From assembly GCA_012032345.1 (NCBI GenBank), contig JAAUQI010000021.1, forward strand, positions 1 to 64,000: 64,000 bases of DNA, written 5' to 3'. The position numbers and the translations under genes were made by a program. Source of the DNA: Leptolyngbyaceae cyanobacterium RM1_1_2. GTDB lineage: Bacteria; Cyanobacteriota; Cyanobacteriia; Phormidesmidales; Phormidesmidaceae. A model generated the notes under the pieces. The model searched no databases. It had not been told where the DNA came from and saw nothing but the letters and a program-made list of their open reading frames with translations. The first letter of the stretch is position 1. Each line of letters opens with the position of its first letter. This document shows, one piece after another, positions 29,439 to 39,491 of the stretch.

Positions 29439-31868
29439 TCAAGAAACCTCTTCACCATCTTCGGTATCATCTACCTCGCATTGCTGAACCCAGCCCGAAG
29501 GCAGTATATCTGTGGCTGGTTCATCGAGTGGTTGAGAGTCAGGATTAGAAGCATAGGCTTCGATGAGAACTTGGCGAGGCGGAAAGACAGATAAGGCTTG
29601 CTCAGGCCGAATCTCTTCTCTGTGGAGGAGCTGCTCCGGCTGAATTTGAGCCAGATCTTGTAGAATCTCCTGAGCTGACTGATAGCGCTGGCTAAAATCA
29701 TAGCGAGTCATTTTCCTTAGAATTTTTGCTAAACGAATATTCAGGTTTTCTACCTTGTGCATCCAAACGATTTCCCCAGCTGCGTCTCGCTGCAAAATCT
29801 GGGGTGGGATGCCGGTTAATGCTTCGACAGCGGTAATGCCAAGCGCATAAATATCGCTGCAAAACTTGGGTATGCCAGCTGACTGCTCGCTAGGCATGTA
29901 TCCCTGAGTGCCAATGCCGATCGTAGACGTGACGCGGGCGCTGGTGTTGGTTAAGCGATTAGAAATCTGCTTGACAGCCCCAAAGTCGATCAGAACCAGG
30001 TGGTTATCGTAGCGACGAATGATGTTAGACGGCTTGATGTCTCGATGAATGACTCCTCTACCGTGGACAAAAGCAATGACGGGCAGTAAGTCAGTTAGGA
30101 GTAAATAAACTTCCCTTTGAGAGAGAACTTTGCGCTCGTCCAGTTGATCTCGCAGGACTTGCCCTTCAATCATCTCTTGCACCAGATAAAAAGACTGATT
30201 GGCCTCAAAATAAGCCAGCAGCCGAGGAATCTGACTGTGCTGACCGAGCTGCTCAAGCGTTTCGGCTTCGCCTGTAAACAGCCGCTGAGCCAAGTGGTGC
30301 ATCTTGGGGTTGTCGCTGACAATTTTGAGCTGCTTGACCACGCAGGTTGGCTGGTGAGGGCGCTGTAGGTCGTGGGCAATGTAGGTTTCACCAAAGCCAC
30401 CAGAGCCTAAAAGCTTGGTAACCTGATAGCGATCGCCCAATACTTTACCAATCACCTGAGCTTCACGTACTTCCAGCAGGTCTTGAAACTCATCTTGCTG
30501 GCTGATAATTTCCTGCACAATAGGCGAAGTCACATACTGGGCCAGCGTGCTGCGCAACTTTTGCTTCCTGAACTGGTCGCTGACCAGGCTGACGAAGAAA
30601 TTAGTGCCGCCGACAACAGCGATCGCCAACACAGGCGGCACCACAGGAATAAACAGGTTGAAGGCCAAAAAACAGCCAAATCCAAAGCTAACCCATACCA
30701 GCATTGTGCTGCCCGTACACAAAATTCGCATCAGAGGGCGCTGTATACGGCTAAGCACGACACCGAAAGCAGCTCCCACCAGAAGAATGCTCAGACTTCT
30801 TTGCCAGGGCTGCTCAGCCACTACCCAAACACTCTTTCCCTGCTGCAGCGTGGCTAAATCGTTAGCTAAAATCTCTAACCCTGACATGGGTTGTGGATAC
30901 AGCAGACTTTTAGAAAATGGAGCGGCGTGGAAATCTTGATGCAGCTGTGCTGTAGAGCCAATTAAAACAATCTTGTCTTTGAAATAAGCACCGGAGGCTA
31001 GCGCATTTTGCCATGGGTCATCATCAATCACGTACCAGAAAGGAATATGCTCAAAGGTTCTGGCAGGGCCATGAAAGTAAATTTGATCACCTTTAGAAGT
31101 CGTCGGGTAGTCAATCTGAGCCGCTTTTAGCGTGGCTTCGGCAAAGCTCAAAGCTGAGGTAATGGCGTCGGTAAATTCGCTGACGGCGTCTATATCAGCA
31201 TTGCGGCGAGCCTGTTCTTCAATAAACTCTCGCCCCTGACGATGAATGCGGCTATCTGTCTCTATCGGAAAATGAATGGCACCAACTTTTACGGGAGTGT
31301 CTAGGAGCTGAGGAATGGGTAGAGTGGGCTTAGTAATTTGCCCTTGGGCCATGTCAATCTCGCCATAGGTGGCTGCCAAGACAACGCGATCGCCGTAGCG
31401 TTGCAAAACTGAGGCCAAAGCCTGGTCGTCGGCTGGGCCATAGCTGCTTGGTAGCGACAGCACAATATCAAGCGCCACCGCCTGCGCGCCGGCTGAGAGC
31501 AACTTTTCAATTGCGATCGCATAAGCCCGACGCTGCCAGGGCCACTGCTGAATCGGTTCTAGTGCCGGATAAGCTTTAGAATCGCTGAGATAGTGTTCGC
31601 CTTGGCTGAGAGACTCATCATCGATCGTCAACAGGACAACATCGCTGGGGGACACGACAGGGCCTCTCAGCTCAAAAAACAGAGTTTGACTCTGATGCTC
31701 TAGTAGGCTGATCAGCGGAATATCAAAGAAAGCTGAGACAGCCGTAAATATTAGCCCCAAACCGGCAAACCAGTAAGCCCAGCGAGACAGCTCCAGAGTC
31801 AGACCAGAACGAGTTGAGTAGCTGTGTTTGGGATTTAGGGGAGAGGCCGACTTAGAAGAAACTTTCAT
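29439..31868 (-). CDS. CHASE2 domain Ser/Thr protein kinase
   Basis: An 809-residue membrane receptor kinase. It has an N-terminal transmembrane helix (about 30-50), a CHASE2 extracytoplasmic sensor domain (about 60-350, with DVVLLTIDDESL and GAQAVALDIVLS), three transmembrane helices (about 355-435), and a cytoplasmic Hanks-type kinase (about 479-745). Kinase motifs are GSGGFGETY, the VVKQL lysine, HRDIKPSN near 608, DFG near 628 and GTQGYMPSEQ. All catalytic residues are present. It probably senses an envelope signal and phosphorylates cytoplasmic targets. CHASE2 proteins are often neighbours of FecR-domain genes, as here. Confidence 0.92.
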   Translation of the reverse strand: MKVSSKSASPLNPKHSYSTRSGLTLELSRWAYWFAGLGLIFTAVSAFFDIPLISLLEHQSQTLFFELRGPVVSPSDVVLLTIDDESLSQGEHYLSDSKAYPALEPIQQWPWQRRAYAIAIEKLLSAGAQAVALDIVLSLPSSYGPADDQALASVLQRYGDRVVLAATYGEIDMAQGQITKPTLPIPQLLDTPVKVGAIHFPIETDSRIHRQGREFIEEQARRNADIDAVSEFTDAITSALSFAEATLKAAQIDYPTTSKGDQIYFHGPARTFEHIPFWYVIDDDPWQNALASGAYFKDKIVLIGSTAQLHQDFHAAPFSKSLLYPQPMSGLEILANDLATLQQGKSVWVVAEQPWQRSLSILLVGAAFGVVLSRIQRPLMRILCTGSTMLVWVSFGFGCFLAFNLFIPVVPPVLAIAVVGGTNFFVSLVSDQFRKQKLRSTLAQYVTSPIVQEIISQQDEFQDLLEVREAQVIGKVLGDRYQVTKLLGSGGFGETYIAHDLQRPHQPTCVVKQLKIVSDNPKMHHLAQRLFTGEAETLEQLGQHSQIPRLLAYFEANQSFYLVQEMIEGQVLRDQLDERKVLSQREVYLLLTDLLPVIAFVHGRGVIHRDIKPSNIIRRYDNHLVLIDFGAVKQISNRLTNTSARVTSTIGIGTQGYMPSEQSAGIPKFCSDIYALGITAVEALTGIPPQILQRDAAGEIVWMHKVENLNIRLAKILRKMTRYDFSQRYQSAQEILQDLAQIQPEQLLHREEIRPEQALSVFPPRQVLIEAYASNPDSQPLDEPATDILPSGWVQQCEVDDTEDGEEVS

Positions 31869-32327
31869 CAGCGGCTGGGTGTCCTCTTGACTGAGATTAA
31901 TAGCTGACAGCTGATATATTCCTGGGATTCCGAGTAAAAGTGCTTATAATAGTTAAAGTTATGTTTAAAACTATTCACATTTGACCCACATAGGCGTAAA
32001 GCACACTCTTTTAATCCAGTCAGCTTATCGAAAAACTCTTTCTAAAGAATAGCTTTATCCAGGTTAATGGTTGGGCTGCTAGCAGCTGAATTTGGCTACT
32101 AGGCCACTTTGAGGTGTTTGAGAAAATGCTTAAAGCTGCTGCTCTAGTTCCGTCCAATCTAAGTAGAGCCTGAGTGGGGTCTAAGCAAAGCCTGATCAGG
32201 GTTCATTTTTCGATTATCAAATAGTAGTCTAGCAGCGCTTCCTTAACAGCAAGGTTCTAACCTATTGCCAAATCTGCATTAAAACTTATTAACCTGTCGC
32301 CTACTTTTAATCTCATTATCTTCCTTT
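31869..32327. other. Intergenic region between CHASE2 kinase and NYN genes
   Basis: About 460 bases with no gene. A TATAAT box stands at 31945-31950 on the plus strand but has no convincing -35 partner. No RNA gene, repeat or terminator was recognised. It should hold the two divergent promoters. Confidence 0.3.
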
Positions 32328-32852
32328 ATGGCTATTCATTCGTTAGATCGTCTTTCTATATTTGTTGATGGCAACAACATGTTTTACGCCCAGCAAAAGA
32401 ACGGCTGGTTTTTTGACCCAAAAAAGGTACTAGAGTACTTCGTTACGGAACTAGAGAGCACCACATTAATCAATGCTTTTTGGTATACCGGACTTAAAGA
32501 TTCTCAAGACCAGCGCGGCTTTCGAGATGCGCTAATCAGCTTAGGATATACGGTTCGCACTAAAATTTTAAAGGAATACTACGACGATAACTCGGGCCGA
32601 TACTCACAAAAGGCCAACCTAGATATTGAAATTGTCGTTGACATGTTCAATACGGTTGAGCAGTACGATCGCGTGGTGCTTTTTAGCGGTGACGGGGATT
32701 TTGAGCGGGCGATCGAGCTGCTGCGCTCCAAAAATACTCACATCACAGTCGTGTCTACTGAGGGCATGATTGCCCGAGAGCTGCGTAATGCTACCGATCG
32801 CTACATCGATCTCAACGACGTCAAACACTACATTGAAAAGTCAGACAGCTAG
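32328..32852 (+). CDS. LabA-like NYN domain protein
   Basis: A 174-residue NYN (PIN-like) domain protein of the LabA/DUF88 family. The acidic active-site residues are visible: Asp14 in FVDGNNMFYA, the KANLDIEIVVDM segment near 100, and the FSGDGDFERAIELL block near 119-130. NYN proteins are predicted or shown RNases. LabA in Synechococcus elongatus takes part in negative feedback on clock-controlled transcription. Whether this one has a clock role is unknown; cyanobacteria carry several paralogues. Confidence 0.85.
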   Translation: MAIHSLDRLSIFVDGNNMFYAQQKNGWFFDPKKVLEYFVTELESTTLINAFWYTGLKDSQDQRGFRDALISLGYTVRTKILKEYYDDNSGRYSQKANLDIEIVVDMFNTVEQYDRVVLFSGDGDFERAIELLRSKNTHITVVSTEGMIARELRNATDRYIDLNDVKHYIEKSDS

Positions 32853-33116
32853 GGCGCAACCTGTTAACTGACAAAACTCTTGAAACCCTCATTCTGCTGT
32901 AGGTGAGTGAAGCTTTGACGCAACCCACTGAAACCGCTGCGGGTGTTGGGTTTCACTGCGTTCTATCCAACCTACGCGAGGAACTTTTGGCAGTCAGGGG
33001 CGCAACTCAGGCAGGGTTAAATAGGGTGGTAGAAATAAACAGTTGTTTGCTCCTGCGTCAGAGTCAGGTACTAGAATAACTAGAATAAACGGAGCTGCTT
33101 ACCGTAAGAAGGCATT

Positions 33117-34754
33117 ATGAGTGATCAACCGAGTCCCGAGCGCATCTTAATTTTTGACACGACTCTGCGAGATGGAGAACAGTCTCCTGGGGCAACGCTG
33201 AATGTAGATGAAAAGCTGACGATTGCCCGTCAGCTAGCCCGACTCGGTGTTGACATTATTGAAGCTGGCTTTCCTTTTGCTAGCCCAGGCGATTTTGAAG
33301 CTGTACAAAAAATTGCTGAGGCCGTAGGCACTGAAACTGGCCCGGTAATCTGCGGTCTAGCCAGAGCCACAAAGCAGGATATTGAAGCTGCCGCTAAGGC
33401 TGTCGCTCCGGCTGCCAAAGGCCGTATTCATACTTTTATTGCCACATCTGATATCCACCTGCAGCACAAGCTGCGCAAGTCACGCCCAGAAGTTTTAGCG
33501 ATCGCGGCAGATATGGTTGCCTACGCCAAGTCTTTTACTCAAGACGTTGAGTTTTCACCCGAAGATGCGGGCCGCTCTGATCCAGAGTTTCTCTATCAGG
33601 TGCTGGAGCAGGCGATCGCAGCGGGTGCCACCACCGTCAACATTCCAGATACGGTGGGCTACCTCACCCCCAGCGAGTTTGGTGACTTAATTCGCGGCAT
33701 CAAGGCCAACGTGCCCAATATTGCCCAGGCAGTCATTTCAGTGCATGGTCACAACGATTTGGGTTTGGCAGTCGCCAACTTTCTAGAGGCGCTCAAGAAC
33801 GGTGCCCGTCAGCTCGAATGCACCATCAACGGCATTGGGGAACGGGCGGGTAATGCGGCCTTAGAAGAACTGGTCATGGCCCTGCATGTGCGGCGACAGT
33901 TTTACAACCCGTTTTTGGGGCGACCTGCCGAGTCTGAAGCCCCTCTGACTAATATCGACAGCCAGCAAATTTACAAAACCTCTCGCCTAGTCTCTAACCT
34001 GACGGGAATGCTGGTGCAGCCCAATAAGGCGATCGTGGGGGCCAACGCCTTTGCCCACGAATCGGGCATCCACCAAGATGGCGTCCTCAAAAACCGCCTC
34101 ACCTACGAAATTATGGACGCCCAGTCTATTGGCCTCAACGACAACCTAATTGTGTTGGGCAAACACTCTGGCCGCAACGCCTTCCGCACCCGGCTGCGAG
34201 AGCTGGGCTATGAGCTGGCCGAGCAGGATCTCAACCGGGCTTTTATTCGCTTTAAAGAAACAGCCGATAAAAAGAAAGAAATCAGCGATCGCGATATTGA
34301 AGCGATCGTCAATGATGAAACGCTTCAGGCTCCAGAGCATTTTCATTTAGAGCTGGTGCAGGTTTCCTGCGGCGACCATGCCCGCCCCACCGCCACTGTC
34401 ACTCTGCTGACCCCAGACGGCACCGAACTCACCGATGCCGCCATCGGTACTGGCCCGGTAGATGCAGTTTATAAAGCGGTTAACCGAGTCGTAGATCTCC
34501 CCAACGAGCTGATTGAGTATTCAGTGCAGTCGGTCACCGCTGGCATTGACGCTATGGGGGAAGTGACGATTCGGCTGCGTCACGGCGATCGCATTTTCTC
34601 AGGTCATGCAGCCAATACCGACATTGTGGTAGCCTCCACCCAGGCCTACATCAACGCCCTCAACCGCCTGTACGCTGCCATCCAGCAGGGCGTGAGCCTG
34701 CATCCCCAGCACCAGGAAATGATTGCCGCCAGCGCCGAACGCACCGCCGTCTAG
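33117..34754 (+). CDS. leuA: 2-isopropylmalate synthase
   Basis: Condenses acetyl-CoA and 2-oxoisovalerate, the first committed step of leucine synthesis. The N-terminal DRE-TIM barrel has [13 protein letters not shown] (residues 13-25) and the metal-binding HGHND (His210, His212); [15 protein letters not shown] follows in the linker. The C-terminal regulatory LeuA dimer domain (about 400-530) should bind leucine for feedback inhibition. The length of 545 residues matches cyanobacterial forms. It converges on the lipoprotein gene with one base between stops. Confidence 0.96.
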   Translation: MSDQPSPERILIFDTTLRDGEQSPGATLNVDEKLTIARQLARLGVDIIEAGFPFASPGDFEAVQKIAEAVGTETGPVICGLARATKQDIEAAAKAVAPAAKGRIHTFIATSDIHLQHKLRKSRPEVLAIAADMVAYAKSFTQDVEFSPEDAGRSDPEFLYQVLEQAIAAGATTVNIPDTVGYLTPSEFGDLIRGIKANVPNIAQAVISVHGHNDLGLAVANFLEALKNGARQLECTINGIGERAGNAALEELVMALHVRRQFYNPFLGRPAESEAPLTNIDSQQIYKTSRLVSNLTGMLVQPNKAIVGANAFAHESGIHQDGVLKNRLTYEIMDAQSIGLNDNLIVLGKHSGRNAFRTRLRELGYELAEQDLNRAFIRFKETADKKKEISDRDIEAIVNDETLQAPEHFHLELVQVSCGDHARPTATVTLLTPDGTELTDAAIGTGPVDAVYKAVNRVVDLPNELIEYSVQSVTAGIDAMGEVTIRLRHGDRIFSGHAANTDIVVASTQAYINALNRLYAAIQQGVSLHPQHQEMIAASAERTAV

Positions 34755-34755
34755 C

Positions 34756-36474
34756 TCAAGGCCGACCCCATTCGGCAATATTCCAGGTGTGCAAGTCCCA
34801 GGGCGTAATCTCAATGCCTGTAAGCTGATTGCTGACAGCATCAGCATCGGCTCGATGCACAATGGGCAACACCACAGCTTCATCCACCAGTAGGTCGTTC
34901 ATTTGAATAAACAAGTCCTGACGCTTTTGGGGATCTAGCTCCGTGGCTGATGCTTGCCAAAGACTGTCATAAGCCGGGTTGCAGTAGCGAGAGAAATTCT
35001 GCTTTGACCAGTTGTTGGACTTCTGGGTAATCTCGTCGCAGGTGTAGGTTTTCAGGTAGGCACCAGGGTCAGGATTGGTGTTACCGGTTGTAAACATCTG
35101 CATATCGGCATAGAAATGCTCAATCGTCTCGGTGCTGGCTGGGTCGCCAGAAAAATGAATCGAGGGGTCAACGCTTTTAAGCTCTACCTCTATACCCAGG
35201 GTCTCTAGAGACTGCTTGATAATTTCCTGAGTCTTTTGCCGCACCGGATTAACCGATGTCTGAAACAGCACCGCCATCTCAACCCCGTCTTTATCGCGGA
35301 TGCTGTCACCATTGGTATCCTGCCACCCGGCTTGTTCCAGCAGCTCTGCCGCTAGGTCTAAGTCATAGACATAGCGGGTATTTTTAGACTCAAACTGCTC
35401 TGGGGCGATTAAAAAATTGGCTGTAGGTTCACCCGTCGGCCCGTAGAGCTGCTCGGCAATGGTCTGGCGGTCAATGGCCAAATTAAACGCCTGCCGCACC
35501 TGTGGATCGGTAAAAAACGGATGGGGAAACGCTAGACTCGATCGCTCTCCGTCAGCAGTGGCTCGGTTTGGATCTGTGAAGTTAAAAACAACGCGCTCTG
35601 CTAAAGAGCCAAACCCGGCCACCACTTCGCCTTGACCTGCTGCGGCAAGCTGCTTGAGAATCGCCGCTTCGACCTGAATGTTGTAAGCAAAGTCAGCATC
35701 CCCAGTTTGCAGCACCGCCCTCGCCGCTGAGGTAGCGTCGCCGCCGCCTTTTAGCTCTATTTGCTCGAAGGTCAGTGAGTCAGCGTCGCGGTAGTTGGGA
35801 TTGGGCTGGTAGATGACCATATCCCCCGGCTTAAACTCACTCACCTGATAGGGGCCAGTTCCAACTGGCATCAGGTTGGCCGGGGCTTCTCTGGCTTTGG
35901 CTCCTAGATAATCTTGGTACAGATGCTGGGGCAAAATCATCCCCTCAGTGCCGGTAAAGACTAAAAACCAGGCCGGATTGACCGCTTTAAAGTTAATTTT
36001 CACCGTGTAGTCATCTAGGGCTTCTACGCTTTCAATCACTTCGTAGGTGCCAGCGGTAGTCGTGCCTGTGTCTGGATCGGAGATGAACTGATGGGTAAAC
36101 ACCACATCCGCCGCTGTAAAAGGCGTTCCATCTGACCAGGTAATATTTTCTTTGAGCTTCCAGGTGACTGATTTGCCGTCTGCGGCCACGCCGCCGTTCT
36201 CAGTAGAAGGCGCTTCAGCCGCCAGAAACAGGACTAAATTGCCCTCAGCGTCAAAGCTGGCTAGCGGCTCTAGGGTAATACGACTGGCTTCTGAATCTTT
36301 GAAGCCGCTAGACAAATGCGGGTTGAGAATCGTGGGTGCCTGCCAGTAGAGCAGTCGCAGGGTCGTGTCAGCAGGGGCATTAGCCGCTGATTGAGGAGTT
36401 TGGGCTGACTGGTCACTGCCGCCACAGCCTACTAGTAGCCCCAGACTCAACCCTAAAATCGTTCGCAGTCGCAT
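34756..36474 (-). CDS. ABC transporter substrate-binding lipoprotein (SBP family 5, peptide type)
   Basis: A 572-residue solute-binding protein of the oligopeptide/nickel class. The lipobox LLVGC places the lipidated Cys at residue 17, so it is anchored in the periplasm. Family blocks include WKLKENITWSDGTPFTAADVVFTHQFI, MPVGTGPYQVSEF and VRQAFNLAIDRQTIAEQLYGPTGEPT. The ATG at 36474 is chosen over 36546 because it puts the lipobox directly after a short signal. No permease or ATPase gene is next to it, so it probably uses a distant system. It follows the membrane glycosyltransferase-like gene by about 50 bases. Confidence 0.9.
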   Translation of the reverse strand: MRLRTILGLSLGLLVGCGGSDQSAQTPQSAANAPADTTLRLLYWQAPTILNPHLSSGFKDSEASRITLEPLASFDAEGNLVLFLAAEAPSTENGGVAADGKSVTWKLKENITWSDGTPFTAADVVFTHQFISDPDTGTTTAGTYEVIESVEALDDYTVKINFKAVNPAWFLVFTGTEGMILPQHLYQDYLGAKAREAPANLMPVGTGPYQVSEFKPGDMVIYQPNPNYRDADSLTFEQIELKGGGDATSAARAVLQTGDADFAYNIQVEAAILKQLAAAGQGEVVAGFGSLAERVVFNFTDPNRATADGERSSLAFPHPFFTDPQVRQAFNLAIDRQTIAEQLYGPTGEPTANFLIAPEQFESKNTRYVYDLDLAAELLEQAGWQDTNGDSIRDKDGVEMAVLFQTSVNPVRQKTQEIIKQSLETLGIEVELKSVDPSIHFSGDPASTETIEHFYADMQMFTTGNTNPDPGAYLKTYTCDEITQKSNNWSKQNFSRYCNPAYDSLWQASATELDPQKRQDLFIQMNDLLVDEAVVLPIVHRADADAVSNQLTGIEITPWDLHTWNIAEWGRP

Positions 36475-36526
36475 TATTGCTAAATCTAGATAATTAATAG
36501 CTAACCCTAGCAGGTAACGCCCGCGA

Positions 36527-38208
36527 TTAAGGTACCTGACGTACACACTTGATCGCTAGCACCAGCCACTTTTGGGTTTTAAAGACAGCGCAGCGATCGC
36601 GGCTCTGGGCCAAAGCGGGGGTAGCCCCAGACTGCAAAACCTCTTGGGGCCGGGTGACCTCAGCATACTGCCTGAGCCAAGCGCTGCGCTGCACCCACTC
36701 TAAGCTAAAAGCGTCTGACTCCAGCAGCCAAAAGTCAATGCCGTACTGGTCAATAAAACGGCGCAGTTCAGCCGGAGCTGGGGTGTACTGCGCGTTGATT
36801 AAATCTACCGTGCGCTGGTGAATCTGGGCATAGTAGCCCCGGTGATAGGGCAGCGCGTAGCCCTCACCTCCCACGAAGATCGAGCGCTGAGCAAAGCTGG
36901 GCAGGTTATTCGCCTCTGAGGCCAGTGAAGCAATTTGAATATCTTTGGGCTGAGTCTGAAAGAACTGATAGAGCTGAGGAAATTGGCCCTGGGTGTAGTT
37001 GCCCACGGGTGAAATAGCGCTCAAAAAAGCAAAGTAAATCACCAGCGGCGCTACAGTCCAAAAGGTGAGTCCGGTAATAAACCGGGGCTTATTCTGCTGA
37101 CGCTCGGCCCACAGGGTCACCGTGATTGCCGCCGCGATCGCGCTCACCATTCGTAAGCTGTGCTCAGTGTAGCGACTGGGTAAATGCAGCCTAAAGAGAA
37201 ATAAGTGGGCGATCGCAAACAAACTCACCGAGGCTACGACTACCTGAATGAGCAGTTGAGCTTTAGACAAAGTGCCCCTTTGGCTCAAAAGCGATCGCCG
37301 CCGCCATAAAACCCACGGCAGCAGCAGCGCCAGCCAGATCTGCGGCAGCAGCAGTCTGGCATCGCACCACTCCACCGGCAGTAAGCCGCTGCGCTTACCG
37401 CAGAGCCAATAGTCACTAAAGTTTCTATCGAAAAAGCTCGACCAGCCGTCTTTAGCCAGAGCAGGCATTGCTTTTGCCTGAGCCAGTGTCAGCACCGGGC
37501 CGTAGACTGACGGTGCCAGCGGGTACGGCAGCAGCACCAAAACAGCCATCCCTAGCCCCCAGCCGCAGATCCCAAGATTTGCCTTGTGCCACCGTAATCG
37601 CCCGTCTTTCCACTCCAGCAGCCGCAGCAGCAAAATAGCGGCTATGACTAGTACCCCCTGTGGATAAAACAGCCCCATTAGAAAAATGCTGAGCAGACAG
37701 GGTAGCCGCGATCGCCGCAGCAAATAGTACAAAAACGCCAGCAGCAGCGGATATATAAAAGCGGCGGGCGTTGCCGACACGACATCGTCCCGCAGCAGCA
37801 AATTTTGGTTCAGCAGCAGCGATGCTACAAAGCCCGCTAGCGGTATCGGCAGCAGCTCTAGGGTCACGCCAAAGCAGTAACCTGTCAGAACCAGATTCAA
37901 AACAGGAGGCAGCAGTCGATTAAACAGCAGCGGCGGTAAACCCAGCTGAGCTGCCAAAAAGTAGAGGGTTTTGTAGCCCCAGGGAGCCACCGACTGAAAA
38001 TAGTCAGCCAGTAGATCATGGGGGAAGAGGGCGGCATCGCTAAACCGCTGCATCCAAAACACATGCTGTCGAGCATCGTCTTGCACAATGTACTCAGCCG
38101 CAAACGCTGCTGTAGAGCAGGTAGGCTGTAGAGGAGAGCGATCGCCAAACTTAAACCCAGCCAGGTCTGATACTTCCCAGCCGACTCAAAACTCAGCAAC
38201 TTAGCCAA
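36527..38208 (-). pseudogene. Polytopic membrane protein, glycosyltransferase-like, one-base frameshift
   Basis: A membrane protein of about 560 residues split in two. The first piece begins at 38208 (MAKLLSFESAGKYQTWLGLSLAIALLYSLPALQQR). The rest runs as EYIVQDDARQHVFWMQRF... to 36527. Adding one T to the run at 38102-38104 joins them as LQQRFAAEYIVQDDARQHVF. Ten or more hydrophobic helices are present and the luminal QDDARQHVFW segment resembles the acidic first loop of GT-C enzymes, but no family is certain. The start overlaps the cax stop by 8 bases, so they form an operon. A real mutation or a sequence error are both possible. Confidence 0.68.
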
Positions 38209-39310
38209 TGCCTGACACGACCGGATGAAAGTAAAAAGCCAGACTCAGCACGGCATAGGCAGCTAAGAGCAGCGTCCCCTCCAGCCAGTTCGAGCGCCCG
38301 TCCGAGCTAATTGAGTTGGCAATCAAGACCGCTACCGACACGGCCACCAGCTCAAAGGGGTTAAAGCTGAGGTTCATCGGCTGTCCCATAAAATAGCCCG
38401 CAATCACCAGCACCGGAGCCACAAACAGGGCAATTTGCAAACTTGAGCCGACCGCAACCGATACCGACAGATCCATCTTGTCTTTGATGGCGACTGTGAC
38501 TGCTGTGGCATGTTCCGCCGCGTTGCCGATTACGGGCAGCAAAATCACCCCCGTAAACAAATTAGTCAGACCGAGCTGAGCCGTTGCTACTTCTAGAGCC
38601 TCGACCAGTAGCTCAGACTCCAGCGCCACCAGCACAGTAGCTCCTACCAAAACCGCTATCCACAGTTTCAAGTTGGGCCGATGTTTGAGCTGAGCATCAG
38701 CGTCTGCCTCTGAAGAGGTCTCTACCGACTCCATGCCGACGTCGTATAAATAGGCATGAGTCTTCATTGAGAACAGCAGCGTCAGCGCGTACACCACAAT
38801 CAAAACTACCGCTACCGTTAAAGACAGTGTCTGCTCCACTCCAGCATCAATGCCCTCAGAGGTGTAATCCACGGCAGTCGGCAGCAAAAGGGCAATCACC
38901 GCCAAATTCATAGAAGACGCATTCACTCGGGCCACTACGGGCTGAAAGTTCTGCTCTTTGCGGTTGAGGCCGCCCAGCAGCATAGACAGGCCCATCACCA
39001 GCAGCAAATTACCCATGATAGACCCGGTGATGCTAGCTTTGACCACATTAACCAGCCCTTCATTCAGCGCAATCAAAGCAATAATCAGCTCAGTGGCGTT
39101 CCCAAAGGTAGCATTCATTAAACCGCCCAAGGACGGCCCGGCTACGACTGCAATCTCCTCAGTAGCCGCTCCCATCCACCCTGCCAGAGGGATAATCGCT
39201 AGCGCCGCTGTGATAAAAACCGCCAGCTCACCCCACTCTAAAAAGTGGGCTGCTGCAGAAATGGGCACAAAGACCAAAAGCCCAAGGAAAACTATATTTT
39301 TGACACTCAT
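38201..39310 (-). CDS. cax: Calcium/proton exchanger (CaCA/CAX family)
   Basis: A 369-residue antiporter with eleven hydrophobic segments. The two alpha repeats are NATFGNATELIIALIAL (about 66-82) and LPVIGNAAEHATAVTVAI (about 255-275), both with the GNxxE core that binds calcium. An acidic loop separates the halves (SSEADADAQ). It exports Ca2+ in exchange for protons and is linked to salt and alkaline tolerance in cyanobacteria. The first gene of a minus-strand trio with the glycosyltransferase-like gene and the peptide-binding lipoprotein. Confidence 0.93.
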   Translation of the reverse strand: MSVKNIVFLGLLVFVPISAAAHFLEWGELAVFITAALAIIPLAGWMGAATEEIAVVAGPSLGGLMNATFGNATELIIALIALNEGLVNVVKASITGSIMGNLLLVMGLSMLLGGLNRKEQNFQPVVARVNASSMNLAVIALLLPTAVDYTSEGIDAGVEQTLSLTVAVVLIVVYALTLLFSMKTHAYLYDVGMESVETSSEADADAQLKHRPNLKLWIAVLVGATVLVALESELLVEALEVATAQLGLTNLFTGVILLPVIGNAAEHATAVTVAIKDKMDLSVSVAVGSSLQIALFVAPVLVIAGYFMGQPMNLSFNPFELVAVSVAVLIANSISSDGRSNWLEGTLLLAAYAVLSLAFYFHPVVSGIG

Positions 39311-39491
39311 TCAAGAATTAACTCTCTAGCAAAGGCAAATAGAAGAAAAAATGTCCCAACAGTGTAGCTGAGCGGGTATCTTGGCGGCCCGACATCAGCT
39401 TTATTGCGATGGGATTCGTAAACTCTACAGGTCTTTTCCTATTCTTATATACAGCAAACCACAGCTTTCACGAAAACACTGACTTAAGCCT

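Noticed and set aside
32328-32852. NYN protein and CHASE2 kinase as an antiphage or toxin system
   Set aside because: They are separated by 460 bases on opposite strands and NYN/LabA genes are widespread core genes in cyanobacteria.
32930-32980. TTGGGTTTC ... ATCCAACCTACG stretch after the NYN gene as a dispersed repeat
   Set aside because: It resembles common cyanobacterial intergenic repeats, but no second convincing copy was found in the window.
38016-39329. Plus-strand reading frames opposite cax
   Set aside because: Shadow frames of a high-confidence gene, with no ribosome-binding site or family similarity.
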